Numbered from the stretch's first letter, positions 1-8,859 are shown. The stretch: DNA of 64,000 nt from Opitutales bacterium (GCA_021772515.1 JAJFLU010000039.1:1-64000); one strand, 5' to 3'. Made by a program: numbers and translations. The notes: generated by a model from the letters alone, not told the origin.

Positions 1-167
1 GCACCTGCACCTCCGACCAGCTACATAGGCCGATTCTCGGTGCAGCCCGAATAACTGTCCTCGCAACCGAAAAAACCCAACCCAAAACCTTCCCCATAAA
101 CCCACCAAAAAAAGTGCGAAAGATTCTGGACACTACCCAAAAAAAGTGCATTTATTTGAAAAAAAGC

Positions 168-196
168 TTGCTATACGTTCGTATATGTGTTCTAAT
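168..196 (+). promoter_or_regulatory. candidate sigma70-type promoter with an embedded palindrome
   Basis: A -35-like TTGCTA (168-173) and a -10-like TCTAAT (191-196) are separated by exactly 17 bases. The spacer contains the perfect inverted repeat TATACG-TT-CGTATA (172-185), which is where a repressor dimer would sit. The only downstream reading frame is a 36-codon ORF, and then the 3' end of a convergent gene at 376. The rest of positions 1-375 shows no recognisable gene. Confidence 0.4.
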
Positions 197-206
197 ACTC
201 ACTATT

Positions 207-317
207 ATGAAAACACTGACACACATTACGACTTTTATTAACCCAGCTATTTCTGCAAGTTTTGCAGAGTCAGAAAATGGCTTTAAAGCGATTTTTAGCG
301 GAAGCGATCCGCCCTAG
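207..317 (+). CDS. possible 36-residue peptide of unknown function
   Basis: An ATG at 207 lies 11 bases after the -10 element of the candidate promoter and opens a 36-codon frame ending in a TAG. The frame is also open upstream to an ATG at 114, but that start would lie before the promoter. There is no clear ribosome binding site and no recognised domain. The feature is supported only by its position after a good promoter; the transcript could equally be non-coding. Confidence 0.15.
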   Translation: MKTLTHITTFINPAISASFAESENGFKAIFSGSDPP

Positions 318-375
318 GCTAGCCCTTCGAGCACTTGACGGAAGTGACTGGGCTTTCCACTTCAACTATTGCCCT

Positions 376-1266
376 TCATCGGACGAAGGTGTGGCCGAAG
401 TAGTTTAGGAGCCAGATTTCTTTCCAGAAGCGGTAGCGGCCTTGGGAGGTGATTTTGCCGTGGTCTTCGTGGAGGTGACGGGGGAAGAGGATGCCGAGAT
501 CGGTGTTGATGCGCTCGAGGATGCGTTGCTCGTCGTTCATATCGATCAGGGGGTCGTCCTCCCAGGGGAGGAATTTTTCGTCGGAGGCTTCGAGGCGTTG
601 CGTGTGGCGTTGGAGCAGTTTATCGAGCGAGCGGGTCCAAGGGTTGCGATCGACCTGCCAGGACTCGGGGTAAAATCCGCCAAAGGGGAGAAAATAGTTG
701 TCCGTGATGACGCGCATGCCGTCCCTTGCCTGCGAACTGAGGATGTGGCAGACGGAGACATTTCCGCTTCGGTGGGGCAGGAACATGATTTGCAGCCGGA
801 TGGTTTTATCGGCGTTTTGGTAGATGGAGAGGCGCAGGATGATCGATTCGACGATCTCCGCCCGCAGCGCCATGATGCGTTGAAATCCCTCTTCGCGGAG
901 CCATTCGCGGAGGCCGATGAAGCGCTTTTGGGCCGGCCATTCGTCCCCCGATTCATTTATTTCGAACTTTGGGAAAAGTGGGACCGGGCTTTTGCTGAGG
1001 GCGGCTATGGCCAGCCAGTTATACATGGTCTCCAGCAGGAACCAGGCCAGGAAACCGCATATGGCAAGCACCCAGAAGGGCCGTGTGGTGAGTTCGAGAA
1101 GGTAGGTGATATAGGCGAGGCCGAGGGATAGCGTTATCCACCGCAGCCAGCGGTTGAAAATTGCTACGATGGGCGAGGTCGAGAAGCGGTCGATGTAGAA
1201 AATCAGACAGGCCGCCAGTGACAGCAAGAGCACCTGTTGGAGCAGAAATGGTGTATTTTCATTCAT
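376..1266 (-). CDS. hypothetical membrane-anchored protein
   Basis: This 296-residue protein has no family I recognise. The N-terminal 100 residues hold about three hydrophobic segments (around residues 10-28, 40-60 and 63-90). They are followed by a soluble, charged domain of about 190 residues that should lie on one face of the membrane. The start is an ATG. The gene lies downstream of dnaN on the same strand with a gap of about 137 bases, so they could share a transcript. Codon use looks like that of the neighbouring housekeeping genes. Confidence 0.7.
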   Translation of the reverse strand: MNENTPFLLQQVLLLSLAACLIFYIDRFSTSPIVAIFNRWLRWITLSLGLAYITYLLELTTRPFWVLAICGFLAWFLLETMYNWLAIAALSKSPVPLFPKFEINESGDEWPAQKRFIGLREWLREEGFQRIMALRAEIVESIILRLSIYQNADKTIRLQIMFLPHRSGNVSVCHILSSQARDGMRVITDNYFLPFGGFYPESWQVDRNPWTRSLDKLLQRHTQRLEASDEKFLPWEDDPLIDMNDEQRILERINTDLGILFPRHLHEDHGKITSQGRYRFWKEIWLLNYFGHTFVR

Positions 1267-1403
1267 CGGAATGCTTTATCCAAAAAAAACAATAATTTTT
1301 CCCTGTCGCGGCGTGGTGGCTTGAGAGTGATCCTCCGGGCAGGGTTTTGGCTGGAATTTCGGTTTTCTTTTAACCGACCGAATTCCTTCTTTGTTAATAG
1401 AAA

Positions 1404-2531
1404 TTATAGCCTCAAGGGCATGATGACGCAGAGAAAATTATCGTTTGTGCGGACGACACCGGGGCTGAGTTCGTCTTTGAATTCAAAGATAATTTCGTCC
1501 TTGGTAACGGCTTTGAGGGGGTCCGCCAAAAATCCGGGGTTGAAGGCGACAGAAATTTCGGGGCCATCGAATTGCACTGCGAGTGACTCATGGGACTGGC
1601 CATACTCGGGGCTCGATGCGGTGATCTCCATGAGATTATTTTGGAGTTTCATCTTGATCGAGCTGCTTTGATCGGTGGTGACAAGGGCTGCCCTGCGGAC
1701 ACAGTCGAGAAGCAACTCGCGCTCGACTTTTATGCGCTGATCGGTCTCCTGCGGGATAACCTGCCGGTAATTGGGATATTTGCCCTCGACCAATTTCGAG
1801 ACGAGGTAGGTGCTCCCGATCAAGCCGGAGGATTCATCGTCGTCACCACCGTGGAGCTCGAAGGCGGCCTGCCGGTCATTAAAAGCGATTTTCACGGAAT
1901 CGCCACGGCCGAGGATGCGCTCGAGTTCCGCCACGGTTTTGGCCGGGAGAATGAGGTTACCGGCATTGCCCTCGGCAGTTTCCAGCTCCTTTGAAATTAC
2001 GGCCAAGCGACGGCCATCAGTAGCGGAGAGAGTCAGAGCCCCATCCTCGAAACTGAAGTAGATGCCGTTCATAATGTAACGGGTTTCGTCACTGCTTTGG
2101 GCGTAGGAGACGCAGCGGAGCATTTCTGCCAGATCGCTTTGGGAGAGGTTGTAAACATGCTCGTCGGTAAAACTCGGGAGGGAGGGAAATTCGTCTTTCT
2201 CGATACCCATCATGCGGAAGAGGGAACCGCCGGAGGCGATTTTCGCCTGGTGGGTGGAAGAAGTTTCGAGGTCCACATCGAGATTGGGGAGCTCCCGGAT
2301 GATGGTTGCGAGTTTACGGACCGGCAGGGTGATGCCACCGGCATCGGCAACTTCGGCTTTGATTTTGCAACGGATACCGAGGTCGAGATTTGTGGTGGTA
2401 AGGGAAATAAAGCCCTCCTCCGCCTCGATTAAAACATTACTTAAAATCGGCATTGTGGCACGAGTGCCAACCACGTTGAGAACTTTGGCTAAGCCGCTGG
2501 AGAAATGATCGCGATTGATTTTGAATTTCAT
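1404..2531 (-). CDS. dnaN: DNA polymerase III subunit beta (sliding clamp)
   Basis: The sliding clamp encircles DNA as a dimer and tethers the replicative polymerase. The 375-residue length is normal for the family (about 365-380). The N-terminal [10 protein letters not shown] start, the LPVRKL and SATDGRRLA segments and the C-terminal LCVIMPLRL ending are typical clamp features. The frame shows the three repeated clamp folds without interruption. dnaA is not next to it, unlike in many bacteria; the next gene upstream is pssA across an AT-rich gap. Confidence 0.97.
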   Translation of the reverse strand: MKFKINRDHFSSGLAKVLNVVGTRATMPILSNVLIEAEEGFISLTTTNLDLGIRCKIKAEVADAGGITLPVRKLATIIRELPNLDVDLETSSTHQAKIASGGSLFRMMGIEKDEFPSLPSFTDEHVYNLSQSDLAEMLRCVSYAQSSDETRYIMNGIYFSFEDGALTLSATDGRRLAVISKELETAEGNAGNLILPAKTVAELERILGRGDSVKIAFNDRQAAFELHGGDDDESSGLIGSTYLVSKLVEGKYPNYRQVIPQETDQRIKVERELLLDCVRRAALVTTDQSSSIKMKLQNNLMEITASSPEYGQSHESLAVQFDGPEISVAFNPGFLADPLKAVTKDEIIFEFKDELSPGVVRTNDNFLCVIMPLRL

Positions 2532-2783
2532 GGTGTGTCAAGTAACGAAAGAATTAGGGCATTTGGGAGGTTTTTGACAACTTTTATATATATACATGTA
2601 TTAAATATTAAAGTACTCTATTATATATATACTCTGTGAGTAATTGATACAAGCCGTTTAACTGCTTATTCTCCAACACCTTGTCTGCGTGTTTCAGCGT
2701 GTAAAATGGTTGCGGTTGAATGTTTGTTTTTAATGCTTCTTAATAAGTAGTGTTTTGTTGGTAGAGTATTCACAGGGTATTAT
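2532..2783. other. AT-rich intergenic region between pssA and dnaN, possible origin element
   Basis: A gap of about 250 bases holds a strongly AT-rich tract at about 2580-2632, rich in TATATA runs. It is flanked by two sequences that match the DnaA-box consensus TTATNCACA in 8 of 9 positions: GTATTCACA (2766-2774) and, on the other strand, TTACTCACA (2635-2643). It also contains the dnaN promoter by position. Two imperfect boxes are weak evidence, so this is only a candidate origin or DnaA-regulated promoter. Confidence 0.25.
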
Positions 2784-3626
2784 TCAGTTACTAGCACCTG
2801 TTTTTGAAGGTTTTTTCGAGCGAAAATGGCGAAAAAGGCCGTAGAAAATATAAATCAGGAAAATCGCGGCAAAAGCAATGGAATGAAAGAGGATCATCGT
2901 ACTCAGACCAACAAAGAGATAAATGAAGGTCCTAAAACGGGTTTTAGTATCCCATCCGATGTTTTTAAAACTCGGGTAACGCACGGCGCTTATCATTAAA
3001 AAAGCGATCAGGAGAAGCAAAATGGGCAGAAAGAATGTCCATATACGAAGATCGAAGCGATTGAGGACGAGGACGATAGAGGCAATCATGCCCGCCGCGG
3101 CAGGCACAGGAAGGCCGTGAAAGTCCTCCGTTTCCAGAGGTTTTTCGCCTTGGACCAAGGGATGGGTGATGACGTTGAAACGACTCAGCCTGACAGCGGC
3201 GCACAAGAGATAAATAAAGCCGATCAACCAACCCACCTGACGGAAATAGGGAAAGCTTTCTGTCGGTGATAAAATGAGGAAAAAAACCATCAGAGCCGGA
3301 GCCATCCCAAAGGAAACAATGTCGGCGATCGAGTCGAATTCCTTTCCGAAGAGAGATTCCTTGCCGCCCAAACGGGCGAGGCGCCCGTCCAGTGTATCAA
3401 AGATAACCGCAAGGAGAATAAGCCAGACTGCCTGGGTATAGAAGCCTTTGGTTTCTAACAGGTTATCCGCAGCATATTTGGCCTGAATGCAGCGGATAAC
3501 AGCCAGATAACCGCAGAAGAGATTTCCCGCAGTCATCAGGCTTGGAAGGATGTAAATACGACTCGCCTCAGTCGCATCGATGCTCTTTACGGTCGAGCTT
3601 TCTCCATCTCCATCTTGTTCGAGCAT
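2784..3626 (-). CDS. pssA: CDP-diacylglycerol--serine O-phosphatidyltransferase
   Basis: The protein makes phosphatidylserine from CDP-diacylglycerol and L-serine in the membrane, the first step to phosphatidylethanolamine. The CDP-alcohol phosphatidyltransferase signature DG-x2-AR-x8-G-x3-D-x3-D is complete: DGRLAR (about residues 100-105), then GKEFDSIAD. Several hydrophobic segments follow, including a long one near the C-terminus, and the tail is basic. The 280-residue length is normal for the Bacillus-type subclass. The start lies 7 bases after the stop of a RelE-like gene, so the two are probably cotranscribed. Confidence 0.9.
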   Translation of the reverse strand: MLEQDGDGESSTVKSIDATEASRIYILPSLMTAGNLFCGYLAVIRCIQAKYAADNLLETKGFYTQAVWLILLAVIFDTLDGRLARLGGKESLFGKEFDSIADIVSFGMAPALMVFFLILSPTESFPYFRQVGWLIGFIYLLCAAVRLSRFNVITHPLVQGEKPLETEDFHGLPVPAAAGMIASIVLVLNRFDLRIWTFFLPILLLLIAFLMISAVRYPSFKNIGWDTKTRFRTFIYLFVGLSTMILFHSIAFAAIFLIYIFYGLFRHFRSKKPSKTGASN

Positions 3627-3633
3627 AGGATTT

Positions 3634-4002
3634 TTAGTGGTTTTTGGTCAGAGATTCGAGGTATTTCCAAAATGAATGATGCTGCTCGACCAACTGTTCT
3701 TCCGACATGGGCAGCTTGGTCCGGACGACAAAGTCTGTGAGCGTATTTTTGTGCAGGAGGTAGCGGATATTTATCATCTCACATTCGGCCTCGGACTCGA
3801 CCTCGAAATAAATCCGAAATTCTCCAGCCCGGAGGCGGTAAAAGGTTTTGCCCTCCCGGTGAAACTTGCCCAAAGGTTCGCGTGGATGGGCCAGTTGTTG
3901 GGGCGTGAGATTACCGAGCCGCTCCACCGACTCCATCTGTTCGATGATTTCCAGCTTATTCAGCTCCTCCATGCTTTGCTTGCTGAAAGTGATTTGGTAC
4001 AT
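3634..4002 (-). CDS. RelE/ParE-fold protein without an antitoxin
   Basis: This 122-residue protein resembles RelE/ParE-type toxins: an N-terminal helix pair with KQSMEELNKL, then the beta-sheet core GKFHREGKTFYRLRAGEF, RIYFEV and INIRYLLHKNT. Toxins of this type usually come with an antitoxin gene a few bases away. None is present: the flanking sequence upstream (4003-4187) is non-coding and the gene downstream is pssA, 7 bases away. It carries a C-terminal extension of about 30 residues. It may be a former toxin recruited to another role, or a mimic of the fold. Confidence 0.6.
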   Translation of the reverse strand: MYQITFSKQSMEELNKLEIIEQMESVERLGNLTPQQLAHPREPLGKFHREGKTFYRLRAGEFRIYFEVESEAECEMINIRYLLHKNTLTDFVVRTKLPMSEEQLVEQHHSFWKYLESLTKNH

Positions 4003-4187
4003 CGATAAAAAATGAGCTTAGAAATTATGCAGGACCGGTATATTTGCAGCCCTACCCTTAGAAAAATACCGTGTTATCTACTCTTAAAAACAGGTGATCT
4101 GCAACTTTTAAAACATCCATCTGTTTAAGTTTGCAAAGGTTTGCCGGATTAACTGGCTCATTCCAAAAAAAGGAGTAAATAAATTTA

Positions 4188-4829
4188 ATGAAATACCAGA
4201 ACTTATTCAATACCATGATGTTAACCGTTGCTGTTGCGGCATTTTCGACCGGATTTCAGTCTGTTGCCGAAGCCGAGGAGGACTTCAGTCCGCCCCACGG
4301 ACGTTTTATGGAAAAGTTTGATACCGATGGTGACGGAATCATTTCCAAGGAGGAAAAGGAATCCGCTCGCGAGATAATCCGGAGCCGTTTTGAGGAGTCG
4401 GGCAAAAGCCATAAACGTGCGCTGGAGCGATTTGATCTGGATGGCGATGGGGTGCTCTCCGATGAGGAAAAAGAAGAGGCCCACAATTTTTTTATAGAGC
4501 GCCGGGAGCAATTCAAGCGGGATCGGTTGGCTAAATTCGACGCGGACGGCGATGGAGCGCTCTCCGATGAGGAAAAGGCGTTGGCGCGTGAAGACCGTAT
4601 GAAAAAAGGAGGAAAACACCACGGACAGAAAGGCGCCAGACATCACGATCGGGTAAAGCGGTTTGACAGCGATGGTGACGGCGTACTCTCGGAGGCGGAA
4701 AAAGAGGCTGCCCATGCAATGAGGGAGCAGCACAAGGCGGAAATCCTCGCCCGATTTGATACCGACGGTGATGGCGTGCTCTCGGAAGAGGAGAGAAAGG
4801 CTGCCCGTTCGGCTCGTGCCGAGCAATAG
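4188..4829 (+). CDS. secreted EF-hand calcium-binding protein
   Basis: The 213-residue protein starts with a signal peptide (MKYQNLFNTMM, hydrophobic core, VAEA cleavage area near residue 30). It holds five EF-hand loops of the form D-x-DGDG-x-(I/L)-S-x-E-E: DTDGDGIISKEE, DLDGDGVLSDEE, DADGDGALSDEE, DSDGDGVLSEAE and DTDGDGVLSEEE. All calcium-ligand positions are kept. The spacers between them are highly charged helices. An AGGAG ribosome binding site lies at 4171-4175. It probably acts as an exported calcium buffer or sensor; no partner gene is evident. Confidence 0.85.
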   Translation: MKYQNLFNTMMLTVAVAAFSTGFQSVAEAEEDFSPPHGRFMEKFDTDGDGIISKEEKESAREIIRSRFEESGKSHKRALERFDLDGDGVLSDEEKEEAHNFFIERREQFKRDRLAKFDADGDGALSDEEKALAREDRMKKGGKHHGQKGARHHDRVKRFDSDGDGVLSEAEKEAAHAMREQHKAEILARFDTDGDGVLSEEERKAARSARAEQ

Positions 4830-5068
4830 AGGAAGGGATGGATAGAATTTAGGGGTAAAATAAGACAATTTCTAGTGGCCGGTTTTATATTTCCAATCAG
4901 GCTAGAAAGAGAGGCGGCCGGGTTTTTTGCCTGGTCGTCTTTTTTTTCACTTTTTCCTCGGGAATTTTCCCGTAACTGTTTGACGCCAAAGGTATGCTTA
5001 CAAAACGCCTTAAAGGGGTTTCATTCCTTATTTGGCGGTAAAAATCGCTGTGTTTTTGATAAGGAATT

Positions 5069-5156
5069 GCACACCTTCAGCGTGCGAAGATGTTGTGCGA
5101 CAGAGGGAACCCCCGGGTTGTGCCCGGGGCTGGCGAATGGCACACCTTCAGCGTGC
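5069..5156. repeat. REP-like intergenic repeat unit
   Basis: The 17-base sequence GCACACCTTCAGCGTGC occurs twice in direct orientation (5069-5085 and 5140-5156). Between the copies is a perfect 7-base inverted repeat CCCCGGG-TTGTG-CCCGGGG (5111-5129). This arrangement is like bacterial REP/BIME elements that are mobilised by RAYT transposases. The surrounding gap, 4830-5330, contains no gene that I can support; an open frame across it (4875-5180) has no start signal or recognisable protein. Confidence 0.5.
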
Positions 5157-5330
5157 AAGGCCATCTCATCAACTTTCTGAATGGTAGAAACGGTTATTGC
5201 TACCTGACCAAACTACGCTAAATACAAACGCGTCCCAATGGCTTAAAAGGGCTTTTTGCTTTAATTGGATGAATTCCTTCCCTATGAATGATTCCTATTG
5301 AATATCTTTTCTTCCAAAAACTCTCCTTTG

Positions 5331-6575
5331 ATGAAATTAAAATCGCATCTTTTCCGGTCTGTATTTTCCATATGGTTATTTTGTATGCCGTTGACGGTGA
5401 ACGCTGCGGACGGAGCAGGGGGCGTGGATGTGCAATTTTCGGAACTGATAAAGAGCCTTTTCGAGCGACCGGTATTTGGTGATTTCACCTATGGGAACCT
5501 GCTTTGGAGTTTTGGGATAATATTGCTCACCTTTGCCTTCCGCAATATTCTCACCCGGTTGATATTTAATCGATTGAAGAAACTGGCGGCCCGCACCAAG
5601 GCGGATTACGACGACCGTATGCTCGAGGCCCTGGAAAAGCCTGTTTCGCTGTTTTTTCTTTTTCTGGGCATCTATCTGGCCATTTCCGTTCTGCCCGTCG
5701 AGGACGAGGTATTTAACTTTTTCACGCTTCTGTTCAGGGGATTGAGCACATTCCTGGTTTTCTGGGGGATACTGCGTTTTCTCGATGTGTTTGCCGATAT
5801 TTTGATAAAAGTCAGCGATGTAAAGGGGAGCACGGTGGGCGCTTTTGTGCCGTTGATAAAAAAAGCGACCCGTGTTTTCGTAATCATCGTCGGCGTGATA
5901 ATGGTCATCGATAATCTTGGCTACTCGGTGGGAGGGATTTTGGCCACTCTGGGTCTGGGCGGCGCGGCTTTTGCATTTGCGGCCAAGGATACCATCGCCA
6001 ATCTCTACGGATCTTTCGCCCTTGCCCTGGACCGCCCGTTTAAAGTGGGTGACTGGATAATGATCGGCAATAAGGTGGATGGAGATGTCGAGGAAATTGG
6101 CCTGCGCTCGACCAAAGTGCGTACCTGGCCCAAGACGGTGCTCTCGATTCCCAACAACATTCTCGCCAATGAGATGATCAATAACTGGTCCCGAATGCCG
6201 AAACGGCGGATCAAGCAGGTTGTCGGGGTGGATTATGGCACAAAACCCGAAACTATGGACTTTCTGGTGGAGGATATCAGGCAGTTGCTGAGGGAGGACG
6301 AGGGAGTCGATCAGGAGTTTATTCTGGTCAACTTCACGGATTTCGGGGAGAGCTCGCTCAATATACTGGTTTACTATTTTACCAAAACCACGGCCTGGAT
6401 CGAGCACATGAATGTCCGGCAGCGTGTGAATTTGAAAATAATGAACGCCATCGATGCCCGCGGATCGAGCATCGCTTTTCCGACCCGGACGGTTCATCTG
6501 GAGGGGGAAATTCTCGAAAATCTGGCTCCCGACGGCAAATTGCCCGGAGATATCGGCCCCGACCTGCCGCATTGA
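5331..6575 (+). CDS. MscS-family mechanosensitive ion channel
   Basis: The protein is a small-conductance mechanosensitive channel that opens under membrane tension to release solutes in osmotic downshock. I chose the ATG at 5331 (414 residues) because it opens a clear signal peptide (MKLKSHLFRSVFSIWLFCM...VNAADG); an upstream TTG at 5298 is possible. Several membrane segments follow. The pore helix region GLGGAAFAFAAKDTIANLYG and the beta domain RPFKVGDWI-x8-GDVEEIGLRSTKVRT are diagnostic of MscS. The C-terminal part is the usual cytoplasmic cage domain. Confidence 0.92.
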   Translation: MKLKSHLFRSVFSIWLFCMPLTVNAADGAGGVDVQFSELIKSLFERPVFGDFTYGNLLWSFGIILLTFAFRNILTRLIFNRLKKLAARTKADYDDRMLEALEKPVSLFFLFLGIYLAISVLPVEDEVFNFFTLLFRGLSTFLVFWGILRFLDVFADILIKVSDVKGSTVGAFVPLIKKATRVFVIIVGVIMVIDNLGYSVGGILATLGLGGAAFAFAAKDTIANLYGSFALALDRPFKVGDWIMIGNKVDGDVEEIGLRSTKVRTWPKTVLSIPNNILANEMINNWSRMPKRRIKQVVGVDYGTKPETMDFLVEDIRQLLREDEGVDQEFILVNFTDFGESSLNILVYYFTKTTAWIEHMNVRQRVNLKIMNAIDARGSSIAFPTRTVHLEGEILENLAPDGKLPGDIGPDLPH

Positions 6576-6634
6576 CGGGGTTTTTACAGGGTTGCGCTAT
6601 AAGATCGTAAGGTGTTGATATTCAATCAATAAGT

Positions 6635-6672
6635 GACGAAGAGGAAGAGCAAGACAAGGAGGAAGATTTTTA
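6635..6672. repeat. purine-rich dispersed repeat, copy 1
   Basis: This GACGAAGAGGAAGAG-rich tract ends in GAGGAAGATTTTT, right at the 3' end of the convergent molybdoenzyme gene. A very similar tract occurs at 39252-39288 in the same position relative to another convergent gene pair, and a looser one at 40491-40573. No dyad symmetry is visible. Confidence 0.45.
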
Positions 6673-6676
6673 GGTT

Positions 6677-7321
6677 TCAGGCGAAACGGTCTTCGGTGAA
6701 GGGGTCGGCGGTGTTGGAATATCCGCGAATTTCCCAGAATCCTAGCTGGTCTTCGGCCAGAAACTCGATTTGCTTGACAAATTTTGCCCCTTTCCAGGCG
6801 TAGAGTTTGGGCACGATTATGCGGGCAGGGCCCCCGTGTTCGCGGGTGATGGGTTCGCCATCGAAGTGCGTCGCGACCAGAACATCGTCGTCCAGCAGTT
6901 GATCGAGGGGAAGGTTGGTGGTGTAATCATCGTAGGAGGTGAAGAAAACGAATTTCGCTTCTGGATCGGGGTCGGCTCTCTCGTAGATTTCGGTAAAGGG
7001 GACCCCTTGCCAGCGGCAGTCGTATTTGCTCCAGGTGGTGACGCAGTGGAAATCGCTGACATCCTCGACCTGTGGCAGATCGTTAAAGTCCTCCCAGGAC
7101 AGGTCCATGGGATTGGCGACGAGGCCACCGATTTTCAGTTGCCATTGGTCGAGCGGAATATCGGGCTGAAACCCCAAATCGAGGACCGGAAACCCTTTGG
7201 TCAAGTGCTGACCGGGGGGGAGCCTGAGTTCGGTGGGTTTTTCCAGCGCGGTAAACCCCTCGGCCACCCGCTTTTCTGCCCAGCGCCTTTTTGCTTCAAT
7301 ATATTTTGCTTTTAAATCCAT
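6677..7321 (-). CDS. sulfite-oxidase-like molybdopterin oxidoreductase, cytoplasmic
   Basis: The 214-residue protein consists of an oxidoreductase molybdopterin-binding domain (PF00174 type). The molybdenum-ligand cysteine is Cys93 in FHCVTTWSKYDCRW; the preceding segment LKIGGLVANPMDLSWEDF is typical of the family. There is no Tat signal, so it should act in the cytoplasm, unlike MsrP/YedY. The substrate is unknown. The start overlaps the end of the upstream TPR gene by 10 bases, so the two are translationally coupled. Confidence 0.85.
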   Translation of the reverse strand: MDLKAKYIEAKRRWAEKRVAEGFTALEKPTELRLPPGQHLTKGFPVLDLGFQPDIPLDQWQLKIGGLVANPMDLSWEDFNDLPQVEDVSDFHCVTTWSKYDCRWQGVPFTEIYERADPDPEAKFVFFTSYDDYTTNLPLDQLLDDDVLVATHFDGEPITREHGGPARIIVPKLYAWKGAKFVKQIEFLAEDQLGFWEIRGYSNTADPFTEDRFA

Positions 7322-8661
7322 TTTTCCGGTATTGGCGATGCCTGAAGGTTAGGTAAATTTAGATGGCCAACTTTCTCAAGTTTTACCCCGAGTAATCTAA
7401 GCTGTAGCCTGGCCGCTATGTATTCAATATCTCCGTAGCGTTTCGTATCCAGGCATTTTTGTAAGAGGGGTATCGCCGATTCGGGGTCCTTTGCGAGCAG
7501 TGAATTCATTGCCCCATAGTAGTATAGTTTACATTTTAGCCGGCTTTCCTGATCGGGATCCTCGAGTTTTTCTTCGGCCTTGGCCGAGATCGTCTCTTCA
7601 TTTATTTCTCCCAACTGGAAACGGGTCTGGATGGAGAACCATTCCGATATTTCCGCCCCGCCCTCTCTTTCCTCTTCGAGGCGTTTTTCGTAGTGTGCCC
7701 GCAATTGCTGATTGGCCTCTTTTTCCAATCCCTGGCGTGTGCGGACAAACCACGACCATAATTGTGGATAATCCTCAAATTCATATTTCCGGTAGAGGTT
7801 TCGTGTTTTGTCCAGATCCTCGAGAGCCAGTTCGTCCCGTCCATGAATCAGGTGGATTAAACCCCGTACCAGGTAAACGTCGGGATATTGGCGGTTAATC
7901 TGGAGAGCTTTGTCAAAATCGTAAATTGCGGCTCTCGATTGGCCTTTGAGCAGATGGACTTTTCCCCTCACAAATAAAGTGCGGTAGAGACGTGGATTTA
8001 TTAATAATGCCTTGTCAAAATCTTCTAACGCGCCCTCAAAATCTCCCAGGTACATTTTACAGAGTCCGCGCTCCGAAACGGCAGCGGGGTTATTCGGCTT
8101 TCTTTCAATTATGGTGGTGAAATCCTCGATTGCGGCTTCGTATTCTCCGGTGCTGAACTTTAGGCTTCCGCGTCTGTAAAGGGCCAGATTGTGCCTGGGT
8201 CTTAAGCGAATAACCTCGTTGAAATCCTGTAACGCCCCGTCGATATCGTTTTTCATTTGGTGCATAACACCGCGTCCGTAAATGGCTGTGACATCTTCGG
8301 GATCGAGTTCCAGCGCTTTTTCGAAATCAAAATAGGAGCCGTCGAAATCCCTTGTTCTGCTTCTTGTAATGCCTCGCTGGACATAGGCATCGGAATTGTA
8401 GGGATCCGCGCGAACGGCCTCATTGAGATCCTGGAGGGCACCCTGCAAATCTCCCATTTTACGTAAATCCCGGCCACGTTTTACGAGCCTCTTGGACCGT
8501 TCTTCCTTTTCGGTATCGATTTCATCCTGTGCCGCAATTTCGCAAGGGATCAGGTAAAACAGGGCGAACATGAGAGAGGCGGACCCATATATTCCAAGCC
8601 TGGGCATTCGCCGCCATGTTAGCAAAAGCCTTTGGGGTATGTTGAAACTGGAGCCCTTCAT
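7312..8661 (-). CDS. TPR-repeat protein, exported or membrane-anchored
   Basis: The 449-residue protein has an N-terminal hydrophobic segment (about residues 20-45, ending in IAAQDE) that looks like a signal peptide or anchor; Met19 is a possible alternative start. About six tandem tetratricopeptide repeats follow (for example GALQDLNEAVRADPYNSDAY and GALEDFDKALLINPRLYRTL). The C-terminal third is less regular. TPR arrays are protein-interaction scaffolds; the partner is unknown. The gene overlaps the molybdoenzyme gene, which suggests a functional link that cannot be read further. Confidence 0.8.
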   Translation of the reverse strand: MKGSSFNIPQRLLLTWRRMPRLGIYGSASLMFALFYLIPCEIAAQDEIDTEKEERSKRLVKRGRDLRKMGDLQGALQDLNEAVRADPYNSDAYVQRGITRSRTRDFDGSYFDFEKALELDPEDVTAIYGRGVMHQMKNDIDGALQDFNEVIRLRPRHNLALYRRGSLKFSTGEYEAAIEDFTTIIERKPNNPAAVSERGLCKMYLGDFEGALEDFDKALLINPRLYRTLFVRGKVHLLKGQSRAAIYDFDKALQINRQYPDVYLVRGLIHLIHGRDELALEDLDKTRNLYRKYEFEDYPQLWSWFVRTRQGLEKEANQQLRAHYEKRLEEEREGGAEISEWFSIQTRFQLGEINEETISAKAEEKLEDPDQESRLKCKLYYYGAMNSLLAKDPESAIPLLQKCLDTKRYGDIEYIAARLQLRLLGVKLEKVGHLNLPNLQASPIPEKWI

Positions 8662-8859
8662 AATTCGACCGATTGGAGGCTTGAATACTTATTGTGTTAA
8701 GAACCGCCTGGCAAGTCCGATACTACAATTGTAGTCATTCCAAACAAGTTTTTTCAACTCAGGCTTTGAAGAAAACAGCAAGGTCGATTTCCTTCGAGAT
8801 CGAATTGCATCAAATATTTTCTAATTATTAGCCAATTTTGTAAAAAACTTGTAAGAAAC

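Noticed and set aside
442..1131. 229-codon forward frame opposite the hypothetical membrane protein
   Set aside because: It lacks a ribosome binding site and known domains, and the opposite frame has ordered membrane segments and a proper ATG.
4875..5180. 101-codon frame in the gap after the EF-hand gene
   Set aside because: It runs through the REP-like repeat and has no start signal or recognisable protein.
5376..6572. 398-codon reverse-strand open frame
   Set aside because: It lies antisense to the MscS channel, whose frame has clear conserved motifs. The reverse frame shows no family features.
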